A DNA stretch of 64,000 bases from an uncultured Bacteroidia bacterium. Its GTDB lineage: Bacteria > Bacteroidota > Bacteroidia > Bacteroidales > UBA932. The stretch covers positions 62,001 to 126,000 of the forward strand of contig CACYGI010000004.1 of NCBI GenBank assembly GCA_902773925.1, in the 5' to 3' direction. This document shows positions 37,426 through 46,657 of the stretch, one piece after another. Below the pieces are notes generated by a model. The model was not told where the DNA came from and did no database searches. It was given only the letters and a program-made list of their open reading frames with translations. The position numbers were made by a program, and so were the translations under genes. The stretch's first letter is position 1. Each line of letters begins with the position of its first letter.

Positions 37426-37571
37426 AGCCCGCCTCCCTGGGATTCCCAAGTGTTGAACCCCGAAAAATCCTTGTCATCACCGTAGCTTTCACCGGTACCG
37501 GAAGTGCAGACAAGCCTGAGCGACTGCACGTTCACAATATCCGAAAACGGCTTCAAATACTCTTTATTCAT
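37422..37571 (-). CDS. Small ORF upstream of the endonuclease lipoprotein
   Basis: 49 residues: MNKEYLKPFSDIVNVQ at the N-terminus, then a Cys and an Asp/Gly-rich tail ending ESQGGGL. Its TGA overlaps the lipoprotein ATG (ATGA), indicating translational coupling. It has no signal peptide. A similarly placed 47-residue ORF precedes the BspA-like lipoprotein at 40958. Short proteins starting MKKxYxxP with acidic Gly-rich tails are common beside Bacteroidales surface lipoproteins, from memory; function unknown. Confidence 0.6.
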   Translation of the reverse strand: MNKEYLKPFSDIVNVQSLRLVCTSGTGESYGDDKDFSGFNTWESQGGGL

Positions 37572-37584
37572 TATTTGGACGCTT

Positions 37585-37592
37585 CAAAAGTA
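37585..37592 (-). promoter_or_regulatory. Candidate -7 box for the small ORF-endonuclease-barrel operon
   Basis: Minus-strand TACTTTTG fits TAnnTTTG, 13 bp upstream of ATG 37571. No -33 box at the usual spacing. Confidence 0.35.
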
Positions 37593-37640
37593 TCTGACAA
37601 ATATCGCCATTAATCGGAGATTAACAAAATAATTATTTTT

Positions 37641-37671
37641 TTTGCAAGAATGAAAAATATTCCTACCTTTG
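37641..37671 (+). promoter_or_regulatory. Promoter of tRNA-Glu
   Basis: TTTG at 37641-37644, 19-bp spacer, TACCTTTG at 37664-37671: a full Bacteroidota consensus, 13 bp before the tRNA 5' end. Confidence 0.8.
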
Positions 37672-37684
37672 CTGCTCCAATCGC

Positions 37685-37757
37685 GGCCCTATCGACTAAG
37701 GGTTCAGGTCGCCACCCTCTCAAGGTGGAAATACGAGTTCGAATCTCGTTAGGGCTA
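37685..37757 (+). tRNA. tRNA-Glu (CTC)
   Basis: 73 nt. Acceptor GGCCCTA pairs with TAGGGCT; D-stem GACT with GGTC; anticodon stem CCACC with GGTGG around loop CTCTCAA, anticodon CTC; T-arm ACGAG-TTCGAAT-CTCGT; discriminator A. CCA is not encoded. Confidence 0.95.
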
Positions 37758-37759
37758 CA

Positions 37760-37795
37760 AAAAGAGACCGATGCTTCGTGCACCGGTCTCTTTTT
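37760..37795. terminator. Bidirectional terminator between tRNA-Glu and dnaK
   Basis: AAAAGAGACCG pairs with CGGTCTCTTTT, with an inner TGC/GCA pair and a small loop. A T run lies on both strands, so it can end the tRNA transcript and the convergent dnaK transcript. Confidence 0.85.
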
Positions 37796-37827
37796 ATTTT
37801 CAGCCGGCGCCAGGGCCGGCCGAATGT

Positions 37828-39750
<1,923 letters not shown>

Positions 39751-39826
39751 AATTGAAATCTCCTATTTTTTATTGTTTTTTCTCGAAATCCATTCGCCGC
39801 TTTTGCGGCTGCGACCTTTGACTTAT

Positions 39827-39876
39827 CCAACTTTGTGCCAACCGCGAAACCTCCGCCAAAACTGACAATGTGGCAG
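39827..39876 (-). promoter_or_regulatory. Candidate stress promoter of dnaK: palindrome plus sigma-54-like element
   Basis: On the minus strand CTGCCACATTGTCAG (39862-39876) is an inverted repeat CTGnCA-N3-TGnCAG. It is followed by TTGGCACAAAGTTGGA, with GG and GA ten bases apart where sigma-54 promoters have GG-N10-GC. No TAnnTTTG box was found upstream of dnaK. Regulation by RpoN is an inference. Confidence 0.4.
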
Positions 39877-40222
39877 ACTCCGCACCTTTTTTCTGCCCGA
39901 AGGCCCTGAGCCGCAGTTGCGCTAAAGGCGCAAAAGCGGCGTTTTGCGCGTCAGACGGCTTGCTCGAAACTCCTCCTTTTTAGTCGGCTCCGCCGCCTAA
40001 CAGTCGTCAGACAAACTCTCGCACGCTTCGCAGACGCCGTCTTTTGGCTTAAACGCTATTTCGCTTTTGCTTATGCGCAGCTGCGGCCAGGCCTTCGGGC
40101 GTGAAAGGCGCAAACATCACCCTTTTTGTCATCCTGAGGCCTAAGAATCTATCGCTCCGCACGGAAAGCAGCGTTTCCGATGCTCCGCTCTAAGCCGACG
40201 AAGCAGTCGGTCGGCCGTCAAT

Positions 40223-40350
40223 ATGCGGCAAGTCAATCCGCCTCAGACGTCATTCTAAGGCAGGTTGATCTGCCGCACAGGCTAAAAACGGGCGATGCGG
40301 CAGGTTGACCGGCCTCAGAAAGCACTACAAGGCACATCGCCCTGCCGCAT
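40223..40350. repeat. Two tandem stem-loop units with 72-bp period
   Basis: Unit 1 (40223-40277) and unit 2 (40295-40350) each begin ATGCGGCA and end TGCCGCA, with a shared internal GCCTCAGA and AGGCA. Each can fold into a hairpin, and unit 2 with its flank also pairs GGGCGATG with CATCGCCC. Confidence 0.7.
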
Positions 40351-40415
40351 ATTTCGTCTGGCCTTTCATTTAGGTTGTCACTTTATTTGGCAAGCATTTG
40401 GGTTGTCCCCTGATC

Positions 40416-40618
40416 GGCTTGGCATTTAACTACCTGAATTTCACCAGATAGCTGAAAGTGCTACCCCCACTCAGAAGGGGTAGCACTTTCAGCTATCTTG
40501 CGGTGTATCTGCCGGTTAAGTGCCAAAGCAAATCAGCCTAGCACAAAGCCGTACAAATCATTAATACTCGTCTACGGCGTTCTTTGGATTAGAGCCTTCG
40601 CTTCGCTCAGGATAACAA
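40416..40618 (+). repeat. Dispersed ~203-bp repeat, copy A
   Basis: The reverse complement of 46135-46337, about 90% identical by eye, with a central stretch of more than 60 bases that is identical. It contains a perfect 22-bp stem (40446-40467 with 40477-40498, loop of 9) and ends in the CCTTCGCTTCGCTCAGGAT motif. Confidence 0.88.
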
Positions 40619-40673
40619 GGGTAGTAGCCGGGGGTTCCACTCTTTGCTTATGTTTCTTTAATAGAGCAAATTA

Positions 40674-40705
40674 TTTGACTTTATCAATTTATTATCATAT
40701 CTTTG
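40674..40705 (+). promoter_or_regulatory. Promoter of the BspA-like lipoprotein operon
   Basis: TTTG at 40674-40677, 20-bp spacer, TATCTTTG at 40698-40705. The start codon of the first small ORF is at 40958, so the leader would be about 245 nt. Confidence 0.75.
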
Positions 40706-40957
40706 CCCGGCTACTTGTGAGAGATGTTACCATATCAAAGGATGAGTTCATCTCTGGACAAATTCTGAACGTTTCCCCCCTATTCCTCTGACATTGCGCT
40801 TATAGACAGAAATGTCTGTTGCTGATAGCCGTGTAGCCCCGCCAGAGGTTCTCTTTTATCGACGAGGTTCCCGCCTTATTTTTTTACGTGATTTCCCCTG
40901 CTGAAGCCGGAATCCGTCTGCTGTTTGTCAGAACAACCACTATATATATTTAATAAT

Positions 40958-41101
40958 ATGAAAAACAGTAAATTACAAAAAGAGGATGTTGTAGGGCGGT
41001 TCTACACTCCTCCAGTCTGCAGGTTTTTTTATTTCGAACCCGGACAATTTATGTGTGTCAGTCAAACAGAGCCCGTCGGAGAAATCGAGGGTGAATGGTA
41101 A
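40958..41101 (+). CDS. Small ORF upstream of the BspA-like lipoprotein
   Basis: 47 residues: MKNSKLQKEDVVGRFYTPPV, one Cys, FFYFEPGQF, another Cys, ending GEIEGEW. It overlaps the first ATG of the lipoprotein gene by 7 bp. No signal peptide. Same position and size as the small ORF at 37422-37571, and the downstream proteins share an N-terminal domain, so this is a repeated gene-pair arrangement. Function unknown. Confidence 0.55.
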   Translation: MKNSKLQKEDVVGRFYTPPVCRFFYFEPGQFMCVSQTEPVGEIEGEW

Positions 41102-43077
41102 AAATGAGTAAAAAAATGAAAAACTCTTTGATTTGCAGTGTTTTGGTAGTTATTGCCATCACTGCGGGTTGCCAAGAAAAACAAGAAATACTTATCCGGG
41201 AAGAATCAAAAGTATTCATAGCTACGATAGAAGATGATAATGAAAGGGAAACAAAGACTTCCCTTGACGGGGAAGGTAATGTGCTATGGAAACTTGGAGA
41301 CCAGGTGAGTATCTTTGCCGGGAGTACCATCAACGAACAATATCAGGTTACCGATGCCTCTGACGGGAAGACCTCAGCTACTTTGAACAGGGTCACCAGT
41401 CCCGGATTTGTTGCAGGAACTGATATAGATAACAACGTGGCTTTCTATCTCTACGCTTCAACAGCAGGTATTGCAAAGAAAGGAAGCGGCTATGTCATCG
41501 GAGACATAAGCCTTCCCGCGACCCAGAACTATGCGGCAGAAAGTTTTGGCAATGGGGCTTTTCCTATGGTAGCAGTGACAAGCACCGCAGAGGATATGAA
41601 ACTGAAGTTCAGGAATGTCCTTGGCGGCTTGAAACTCCAATTAAAAGGAACCGTCACCATTACCTCCATCACCGTGACGGGCAACAATGATGAAATCCTC
41701 TGTGGTGATGCTGAAGTGACCGCAACCTATGGTGGAATTCCATCCATCAGCCTTTCTGATGCCTCTGCAAAGACTGTCACCCTGGATTGTGGTGAAGGGA
41801 TTACTCTTGATCCGGAAACGGCAACTCCCTTTATCATTGCCCTTCCACCTATGACAATGACTAATGGGTTCACCGTGGTTGTGACTGACTCTGAATCCAG
41901 GCAGATGGAAATCAGGACCACAAAGACCCAGACCATCCCACGATCAAGCCTTGTGAAGATGCCTGTTGTGTTATATACTGGGATAAAAACAGCCTGTGAT
42001 TCTTTTAAACCTTTTACCATTACATCAACAGGAAGTACATCCGTATCAATTGCAATGGTTGGTACTCCATATTCTGTCGATCTTGAATATAAGTTAGGGG
42101 CAGGAGAATGGACCGCATATACAATTGGTTCCACCATAGATTTGGAAAATGGAGAGTCGTTGCAATTCAAAAAACGTTTTGGGGAAAATGTTTTTTCAAT
42201 GAGCAGGGGTGACTATTACAAGATTGTCGTCGACGGGCCCGGGAGCGTGGAAGTATCAGGCAACATAATGTCACTGATAGACGGGAGTATGGAGGCGCTT
42301 ACCCTAAATTACTCTTGTATTTTCTACAGGTTGTTTGACAGGTGCACAAGACTAACCGGTGCAGCCAACCTTGTTCTGCCTGCTACGACATTGTCCCGAT
42401 CTTGTTATGAAAGTATGTTCTATGGTTGCACGGGTCTTGAAACAGCACCTGAGTTACCAGCTACGACATTATCTGTATGCTGTTATTATGCGATGTTCTT
42501 TGGTTGTACAAGTCTTACTGCCGCCCCGATAGAACTTCCGGCCACCACACTGGCAGATTATTGTTATCATGGGATGTTCTATGGTTGTACAAGCCTTGAA
42601 ACAGCACCTGAATTACCTGCCACCACATTGGCAGAGTACTGTTATTATGCTATGTTCGTCGGTTGTACAAGTCTTTCTTCTGCACCCAGGGTACTTCCTG
42701 CCACAACATTAAAACCCCATTGTTATGAATTTATGTTCTGTAGTTGCGCGAGTCTTGAAACAGCTCCTGAGTTACCCTCCACTACACTGGCAGAGCATTG
42801 TTATGAATATATGTTCTTCTGCTGCTACAGCCTGACCACTGCCCCGGAACTTCCGGCAACTACTTTAGTTAATGGCTGTTATTATTCTATGTTTAGTTAC
42901 TGCAGCAATCTGAGGTATATAAAAGCATTATTTACCACCTCACCGGAAACGGCCTATACAGGTTGGTGGGTTGATGGCGTCGATCCGTCCGGCACATTTG
43001 TAAAGAGTAGTTCAGCGTCCTGGGATGTGACTGGTATTCACGGTGTTCCTTCTGGCTGGACGATAGAAACAGAATAA
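41095..43077 (+). CDS. BspA-like repeat lipoprotein with fimbrillin-like N-terminal domain
   Basis: 660 residues from ATG 41095; ATG 41104 is an alternative. A lipobox ITAGC follows a hydrophobic helix. Residues about 50-300 are fimbrillin-like (KTSLDGEGNVLWKLGDQVSI), matching the N-terminus of the endonuclease lipoprotein. Residues about 423-607 are seven tandem repeats of 26-27 residues of the form LPATTLAxYCYxxMFxGCTS followed by LxxAPE, each with conserved Cys. These BspA-type leucine-rich repeats usually bind host or microbial surfaces. The gene is more AT-rich than its neighbours and lies between inverted repeat copies, which suggests acquisition. Confidence 0.85.
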   Translation: MVKMSKKMKNSLICSVLVVIAITAGCQEKQEILIREESKVFIATIEDDNERETKTSLDGEGNVLWKLGDQVSIFAGSTINEQYQVTDASDGKTSATLNRVTSPGFVAGTDIDNNVAFYLYASTAGIAKKGSGYVIGDISLPATQNYAAESFGNGAFPMVAVTSTAEDMKLKFRNVLGGLKLQLKGTVTITSITVTGNNDEILCGDAEVTATYGGIPSISLSDASAKTVTLDCGEGITLDPETATPFIIALPPMTMTNGFTVVVTDSESRQMEIRTTKTQTIPRSSLVKMPVVLYTGIKTACDSFKPFTITSTGSTSVSIAMVGTPYSVDLEYKLGAGEWTAYTIGSTIDLENGESLQFKKRFGENVFSMSRGDYYKIVVDGPGSVEVSGNIMSLIDGSMEALTLNYSCIFYRLFDRCTRLTGAANLVLPATTLSRSCYESMFYGCTGLETAPELPATTLSVCCYYAMFFGCTSLTAAPIELPATTLADYCYHGMFYGCTSLETAPELPATTLAEYCYYAMFVGCTSLSSAPRVLPATTLKPHCYEFMFCSCASLETAPELPSTTLAEHCYEYMFFCCYSLTTAPELPATTLVNGCYYSMFSYCSNLRYIKALFTTSPETAYTGWWVDGVDPSGTFVKSSSASWDVTGIHGVPSGWTIETE

Positions 43078-43080
43078 GTT

Positions 43081-43656
43081 TTACATTTTCCAGGCGGAGA
43101 CATCGACGCCGGAGAGTTCGGCCTGACGGATGCGGGTGGAGGAAATGTCCCAGAGGGGGCCGTCGAGTGGAATGATGCGTTTGAGGGTGCTGGCGGCATT
43201 GTGGCGGGCACATTCACTCTCCAGATCGACGCCGGCGCGCGGATACACCCAGATCTCGTAATTGTCGATAAGGTCCTGATAACGGTACCAGCGCTGAAGG
43301 GATGCCAGGCAGTCGGCGCCTATGACAAGGATATGCTGGGCGTCGGGCTCAGCTTGGTCCAGATACTCAAGCGTCTGTATGGTATAGGTCGGCTCGGGCA
43401 GGTGAAATTCGACATCGGAGACCGTCACATTCAGGTGACGGCGGCGGATGGCACGGCGCGCATTCTCCAGACGGACATTTGCGTCAGCAAGATCAGCCTT
43501 GCCCGAAGGATTCTTAGGAGTAACGACAATCCGCAGCTCGTCCGCATCCCCGTTTGCCAGGACGTAGCGCATAATCTCGTAATGCCCCACGTGCAGCGGG
43601 TTGAACGAGCCGAAAAACAGGGCGACCCTGCGGCGCGGTGAATCTTGTACTGTCAT
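43081..43656 (-). CDS. nadD: Nicotinate-nucleotide adenylyltransferase
   Basis: 191 residues. FFGSFNPLHVGHYEIMRY contains the GxFxPxHxGH nucleotidyltransferase motif, and ISSTRIR is the C-terminal ATP-binding signature. It adenylates nicotinate mononucleotide in NAD synthesis. It directly abuts gmk (stop and start adjacent) and converges on the BspA-like gene. Confidence 0.92.
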   Translation of the reverse strand: MTVQDSPRRRVALFFGSFNPLHVGHYEIMRYVLANGDADELRIVVTPKNPSGKADLADANVRLENARRAIRRRHLNVTVSDVEFHLPEPTYTIQTLEYLDQAEPDAQHILVIGADCLASLQRWYRYQDLIDNYEIWVYPRAGVDLESECARHNAASTLKRIIPLDGPLWDISSTRIRQAELSGVDVSAWKM

Positions 43657-44226
43657 TCAGAGTTTCAGGAAATCCTGCACCAGCGCATCTGCCTGCTGCA
43701 GGCAAAGTGTCAGATCGTCATTGACCAGGATATGGTCAAACTGCGGAGCGAATGCCATCTCTTCGGCAGCCTTGCGCACGCGCACCTCGATGGCCTCGGC
43801 CGAATCCGTCGCGCGCGAAAGAAGCCTCTGGCGAAGCACGTCGACCGACGGCACGCTGATGAAAACGGAGCAGGCGTCATCGCCGAAAATGCGCTTCAGA
43901 TTGACTCCACCCTTGACATCCACGTCAAAGAGGATGACGTGTCCCTTGTCCCAGATGCGCTTCATCTCAGACTTGAGCGTACCATAATATACGCCCCCGT
44001 ACACCTCCTCGTGCTCCACGAACTCATCCGCGGCAATCCGTGCGCGAAACTCCTCCGGAGTTATGAAATAATACTCGCGGCCGTCCTGCTCCTGTCCGCG
44101 CGGCGCACGCGAGGTGGCCGAGACCGACAGCTCGAAAAAATCGAAAGTATCAAGCAGGTGCTTCACCACCGTGCTTTTGCCGGAGCCGGAGGGAGCCGAG
44201 AATATGATGACTTTGCCTTTTTCCAT
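43657..44226 (-). CDS. gmk: Guanylate kinase
   Basis: 189 residues. FSAPSGSGKSTVV is the P-loop; SVSATSRAPRGQEQDGREYYF is the GMP-binding segment (seen in the Ser-x-Thr-x-Arg-x-x-Arg pattern), and VDVKGGVNLKRIF follows. It phosphorylates GMP to GDP. Adjacent upstream of nadD. Confidence 0.94.
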   Translation of the reverse strand: MEKGKVIIFSAPSGSGKSTVVKHLLDTFDFFELSVSATSRAPRGQEQDGREYYFITPEEFRARIAADEFVEHEEVYGGVYYGTLKSEMKRIWDKGHVILFDVDVKGGVNLKRIFGDDACSVFISVPSVDVLRQRLLSRATDSAEAIEVRVRKAAEEMAFAPQFDHILVNDDLTLCLQQADALVQDFLKL

Positions 44227-44273
44227 TTTAGTCGTAAAAACCGTTTTTCAGGACAAAGTTATGAAATAATCCT

Positions 44274-44281
44274 TATTTTTG
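44274..44281 (+). promoter_or_regulatory. Candidate -7 box for fba
   Basis: TATTTTTG fits TAnnTTTG, 51 bp before ATG 44333. Confidence 0.4.
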
Positions 44282-44332
44282 TAAAAATGCCGTCAAGGCA
44301 CGATTCATTTACGAACTCTAACTTTTTTGTTT

Positions 44333-45334
44333 ATGGTATCATACAAAGAAATTGGTTTGGTCAACACCCGCGAAATGTTCGCAAAGGCCGTCAAAGGTGG
44401 CTATGCCATCCCCGCTTTCAATTTCAACAACATGGAGCAGCTGCAGGCCATCATCCAGGCTTCGGCTGAGACCCGCAGCCCGGTCATCCTCCAGGTTTCC
44501 AAGGGCGCACGCAACTACGCCAACCAGACGCTGCTGCGTTATATGGCGGAAGGTGCGGTCCAGTATGCAAAAGAGCTTGGTTGGAAACGTCCCCAGATTG
44601 TGCTTCACCTCGATCACGGTGACACTTTCGAGACCTGCCAGAGCTGCATCAGGATGGGTTTCTCATCTGTGATGATCGATGGCAGCGCACTCCCCTACGA
44701 AGAGAACATCGCCCTGACGCGCAAGGTCGTCCGCTATGCCCACCGTTATGACGTGACGGTCGAGGCAGAGCTTGGCGTGCTGGCAGGCGTCGAGGATGAG
44801 GTCAGCGCGGAAGAGTCCCACTACACCCGCCCGGAGGAAGTTATCGACTTCGTCAAACGTACCGGCTGCGACTCGCTCGCCATCTCGATCGGCACGAGCC
44901 ACGGTGCTTACAAGTTCCGTCCGGAGCAGTGCAAGCGCGATCCCAAGACCGGCCTGCTCGTCCCCCCGCCGCTGGCATTCGACGTGCTCAAGGCTATCGA
45001 GAAGAAGCTCCCCGGCTTCCCTATCGTGCTGCACGGCTCGTCTTCCGTCCCGCAGGAGTATGTCAAGATGATCGACACCTACGGCGGCAAGATGCCCGAT
45101 GCTGTCGGTATCCCCGAGGAGCAGCTCCGCAAGGCAGCCAAGAGCGCCGTCTGCAAGATCAACATCGACTCCGATTCGCGTCTGGCGATGACCGCTACGA
45201 TCCGCAAGGTGCTGGCAGAGAAGCCCGGCGAGTTTGACCCTCGCAAGTACCTCGGCCCTGCACGCGATGAGATGAAGAAGCTCTACGCCTGGAAGATCGT
45301 ACACGTGCTCGGCTCCAACGGCAAGGCACGCTAA
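44333..45334 (+). CDS. fba: Class II fructose-bisphosphate aldolase
   Basis: 333 residues from ATG 44333; a TTG two codons earlier is unlikely. VLHLDHGDTFETC has the zinc-binding His and catalytic Asp, VEAELGVLAGVEDEVSAEE carries the metal-binding Glu, and LHGSSSVPQEYV the phosphate-binding Ser-Ser. It splits fructose 1,6-bisphosphate in glycolysis. Followed 15 bp later by an RluA-type gene. Confidence 0.93.
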   Translation: MVSYKEIGLVNTREMFAKAVKGGYAIPAFNFNNMEQLQAIIQASAETRSPVILQVSKGARNYANQTLLRYMAEGAVQYAKELGWKRPQIVLHLDHGDTFETCQSCIRMGFSSVMIDGSALPYEENIALTRKVVRYAHRYDVTVEAELGVLAGVEDEVSAEESHYTRPEEVIDFVKRTGCDSLAISIGTSHGAYKFRPEQCKRDPKTGLLVPPPLAFDVLKAIEKKLPGFPIVLHGSSSVPQEYVKMIDTYGGKMPDAVGIPEEQLRKAAKSAVCKINIDSDSRLAMTATIRKVLAEKPGEFDPRKYLGPARDEMKKLYAWKIVHVLGSNGKAR

Positions 45335-45349
45335 TCCATTATCCGCCCT

Positions 45350-46099
45350 ATGATCTATCCAGAACTGCCGGCTGAAGTCAGCGAAGATATAGCTTCGCGA
45401 ATCCTCTACGAAGACAACCATCTGATGGTCTTCAACAAGCTCAGTGGAGAGATTGTCCAGGGCGACAAGACCGGTGATGTCCCGCTTAGCGAGATGCTCA
45501 AGGCATTTATCGCCAGGCGGGACAACAAGCCGGGTCAGGTCTTTATCGGCGTGCCGCACCGCCTCGACCGCCCCGTCAGCGGCATCTGCCTTTTTGCCAA
45601 GACCTCGAAATGTCTCGAGCGGCTCAATGCCGCGTTCCGCGAGGGGACGGTTCACAAGACCTACTGGGCTCTGACCACCGCAAGGCCGGAGCCTTCCGAG
45701 GGAATGCTGGTCCATTTCCTCGTGCGCAACGAAAAGCAGAACAAATCCTACGCTGCCCGCACGCGGGAGGCTGCGATGCATCTTACCGGGCGCGGCGGCG
45801 TTTCCGGCGGCGCAGGCGCCGTCAAGGAGGCCCGCCTGAAGTACCGTCTCATCCAGGAGACGCAACGTTATTTCCTGGTGGAAGTGGAGCTGCTCACCGG
45901 CCGTCATCATCAGATCCGCTGCCAGCTTTCCGCTGCCGGTTGGCCGATCAAGGGGGACCTCAAGTACGGCGCACCCCGTTCCAATCCTGACGGCAGCATC
46001 AGCCTTCACGCCCGCAGCGTCACCTTCGTCCACCCCGTTCGCAAGGAAGAGATGACCATCACCGCTCCTCTCGACTGGAGCCCCATCATCAAAGCATAA
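45350..46099 (+). CDS. RluA family pseudouridine synthase
   Basis: 249 residues. PHRLDRPVSGICLFAKTSK is the catalytic HRLDxxxSG segment with the nucleophilic Asp; LLTGRHHQIRCQLSAAGWPI is the second conserved block. No N-terminal S4 domain is present, so this is the short RluA/RluC-like form. RNA target unknown. Followed by repeat-rich intergenic DNA. Confidence 0.88.
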   Translation: MIYPELPAEVSEDIASRILYEDNHLMVFNKLSGEIVQGDKTGDVPLSEMLKAFIARRDNKPGQVFIGVPHRLDRPVSGICLFAKTSKCLERLNAAFREGTVHKTYWALTTARPEPSEGMLVHFLVRNEKQNKSYAARTREAAMHLTGRGGVSGGAGAVKEARLKYRLIQETQRYFLVEVELLTGRHHQIRCQLSAAGWPIKGDLKYGAPRSNPDGSISLHARSVTFVHPVRKEEMTITAPLDWSPIIKA

Positions 46100-46108
46100 T
46101 TGTGGTTT

Positions 46109-46125
46109 GGCTGCGCGCAGCCGGC
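46109..46125. repeat. Palindromic 17-mer, copy 2
   Basis: GGCTGCGCGCAGCCGGC, identical to 26641-26657, nine bases after the stop of the pseudouridine synthase gene. Confidence 0.7.
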
Positions 46126-46134
46126 TACTATCTT

Positions 46135-46337
46135 TGTCATCCTGAGCGTAAGCGAAGGATCTATATCCAAAGAACGCCGTAGACGAGTATTAATGATTTG
46201 TACGGCTTTGTGCTAGGCTGATTTGCTTTGGCACCTAACTGACAGATACACTGCGAGATCCCGAAAGTGCTACCCCTTCTGAGAGGGGGTAGCACTTTCA
46301 GTTATCTGGTGATATTCAAGCAGTTAAATGCCAAGCC
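46135..46337 (-). repeat. Dispersed ~203-bp repeat, copy B (inverted relative to copy A)
   Basis: Matches 40416-40618 in reverse orientation. Its hairpin is shorter because the outer stem has mutated, leaving about 14 bp (GAAAGTGCTACCCC with GGGGTAGCACTTTC). It begins with a TCATCCTGAGCG repeat end. Confidence 0.88.
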
Positions 46338-46342
46338 AATTT

Positions 46343-46401
46343 TGTCATCATGAGCGGTAGCGAAGGATCTAGATCCTTCGGCCTGTGGCCTCAGGATGAC
46401 A
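46343..46401. repeat. 59-bp palindromic CATCCTGAG-type element
   Basis: TGTCATC at one end and GATGACA at the other enclose CGAAGGATCTAGATCCTTCG (46361-46380), a perfect 20-base palindrome. It looks like two head-to-head copies of the short repeat family also found at 40592, 46136 and 60357. The remaining part of 46100-46477 shows no gene. Confidence 0.75.
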
Positions 46402-46446
46402 GGAAGGGGCTTGCCCCCGGTAGGCGTAGGCCAACTCTCCGCACAA

Positions 46447-46473
46447 AAAAAGTCAGCGCAGGGCTGACTTTTT
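46447..46473 (-). terminator. Terminator of tRNA-Ser
   Basis: AAAAAGTCAGC and GCTGACTTTTT pair around a five-base loop; on the minus strand the T run follows the stem, just downstream of the tRNA 3' end. Confidence 0.8.
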
Positions 46474-46477
46474 CGTG

Positions 46478-46565
46478 CGGAGAGATCGGGATTCGAACCC
46501 GAGATACGCTTTTGGCGTATACACGCTTTCCAGGCGTGCCTCTTAAGCCACTCGAGCATCTCTCC
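46478..46565 (-). tRNA. tRNA-Ser (GGA)
   Basis: 88 nt. Acceptor GGAGAGA with TCTCTCC, discriminator G; anticodon stem CACGC with GCGTG around CTGGAAA, anticodon GGA; a long variable arm ATACGC/GCGTAT as expected for serine; T-loop TTCGAAT. Confidence 0.95.
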
Positions 46566-46602
46566 AGTACCTCTGGTCCGGAACAAGTCCGGATTGGGAG
46601 TG

Positions 46603-46635
46603 CAAATATAATAAAATTCGCCGAATTGCGACAAA
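46603..46635 (-). promoter_or_regulatory. Promoter of tRNA-Ser
   Basis: Minus-strand TTTG (46632-46635), 21-bp spacer, TATATTTG (46603-46610), 37 bp upstream of the mature tRNA. Confidence 0.7.
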
Positions 46636-46657
46636 AAATGCGTAACTTCGCAAAGCT

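Larger units (their letters stand above)
39751..40957. other. 1.2-kb repeat-rich intergenic region
   Basis: No credible gene was found on either strand. It holds the dnaK leader and promoter, a GCGCAAAA/TTTTGCGC hairpin (39928-39949), a CATCCTGAG repeat variant (40128-40150), two tandem stem-loop units (40223-40350), one copy of a ~203-bp dispersed repeat (40416-40618) and the promoter and long leader of the next operon (40674-40957). Such accumulation of repeats suggests a tolerated insertion spot. Confidence 0.7.

Noticed and set aside
40498-40791. A 97-residue open frame
   Set aside because: Half of it is repeat sequence (IRAFASLRIT is a translation of the CATCCTGAG repeat).
42363-42915. 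Regular repeats that might suggest a CRISPR array
   Set aside because: They are coding repeats of 78-81 bp in frame with a lipoprotein, with no spacers.
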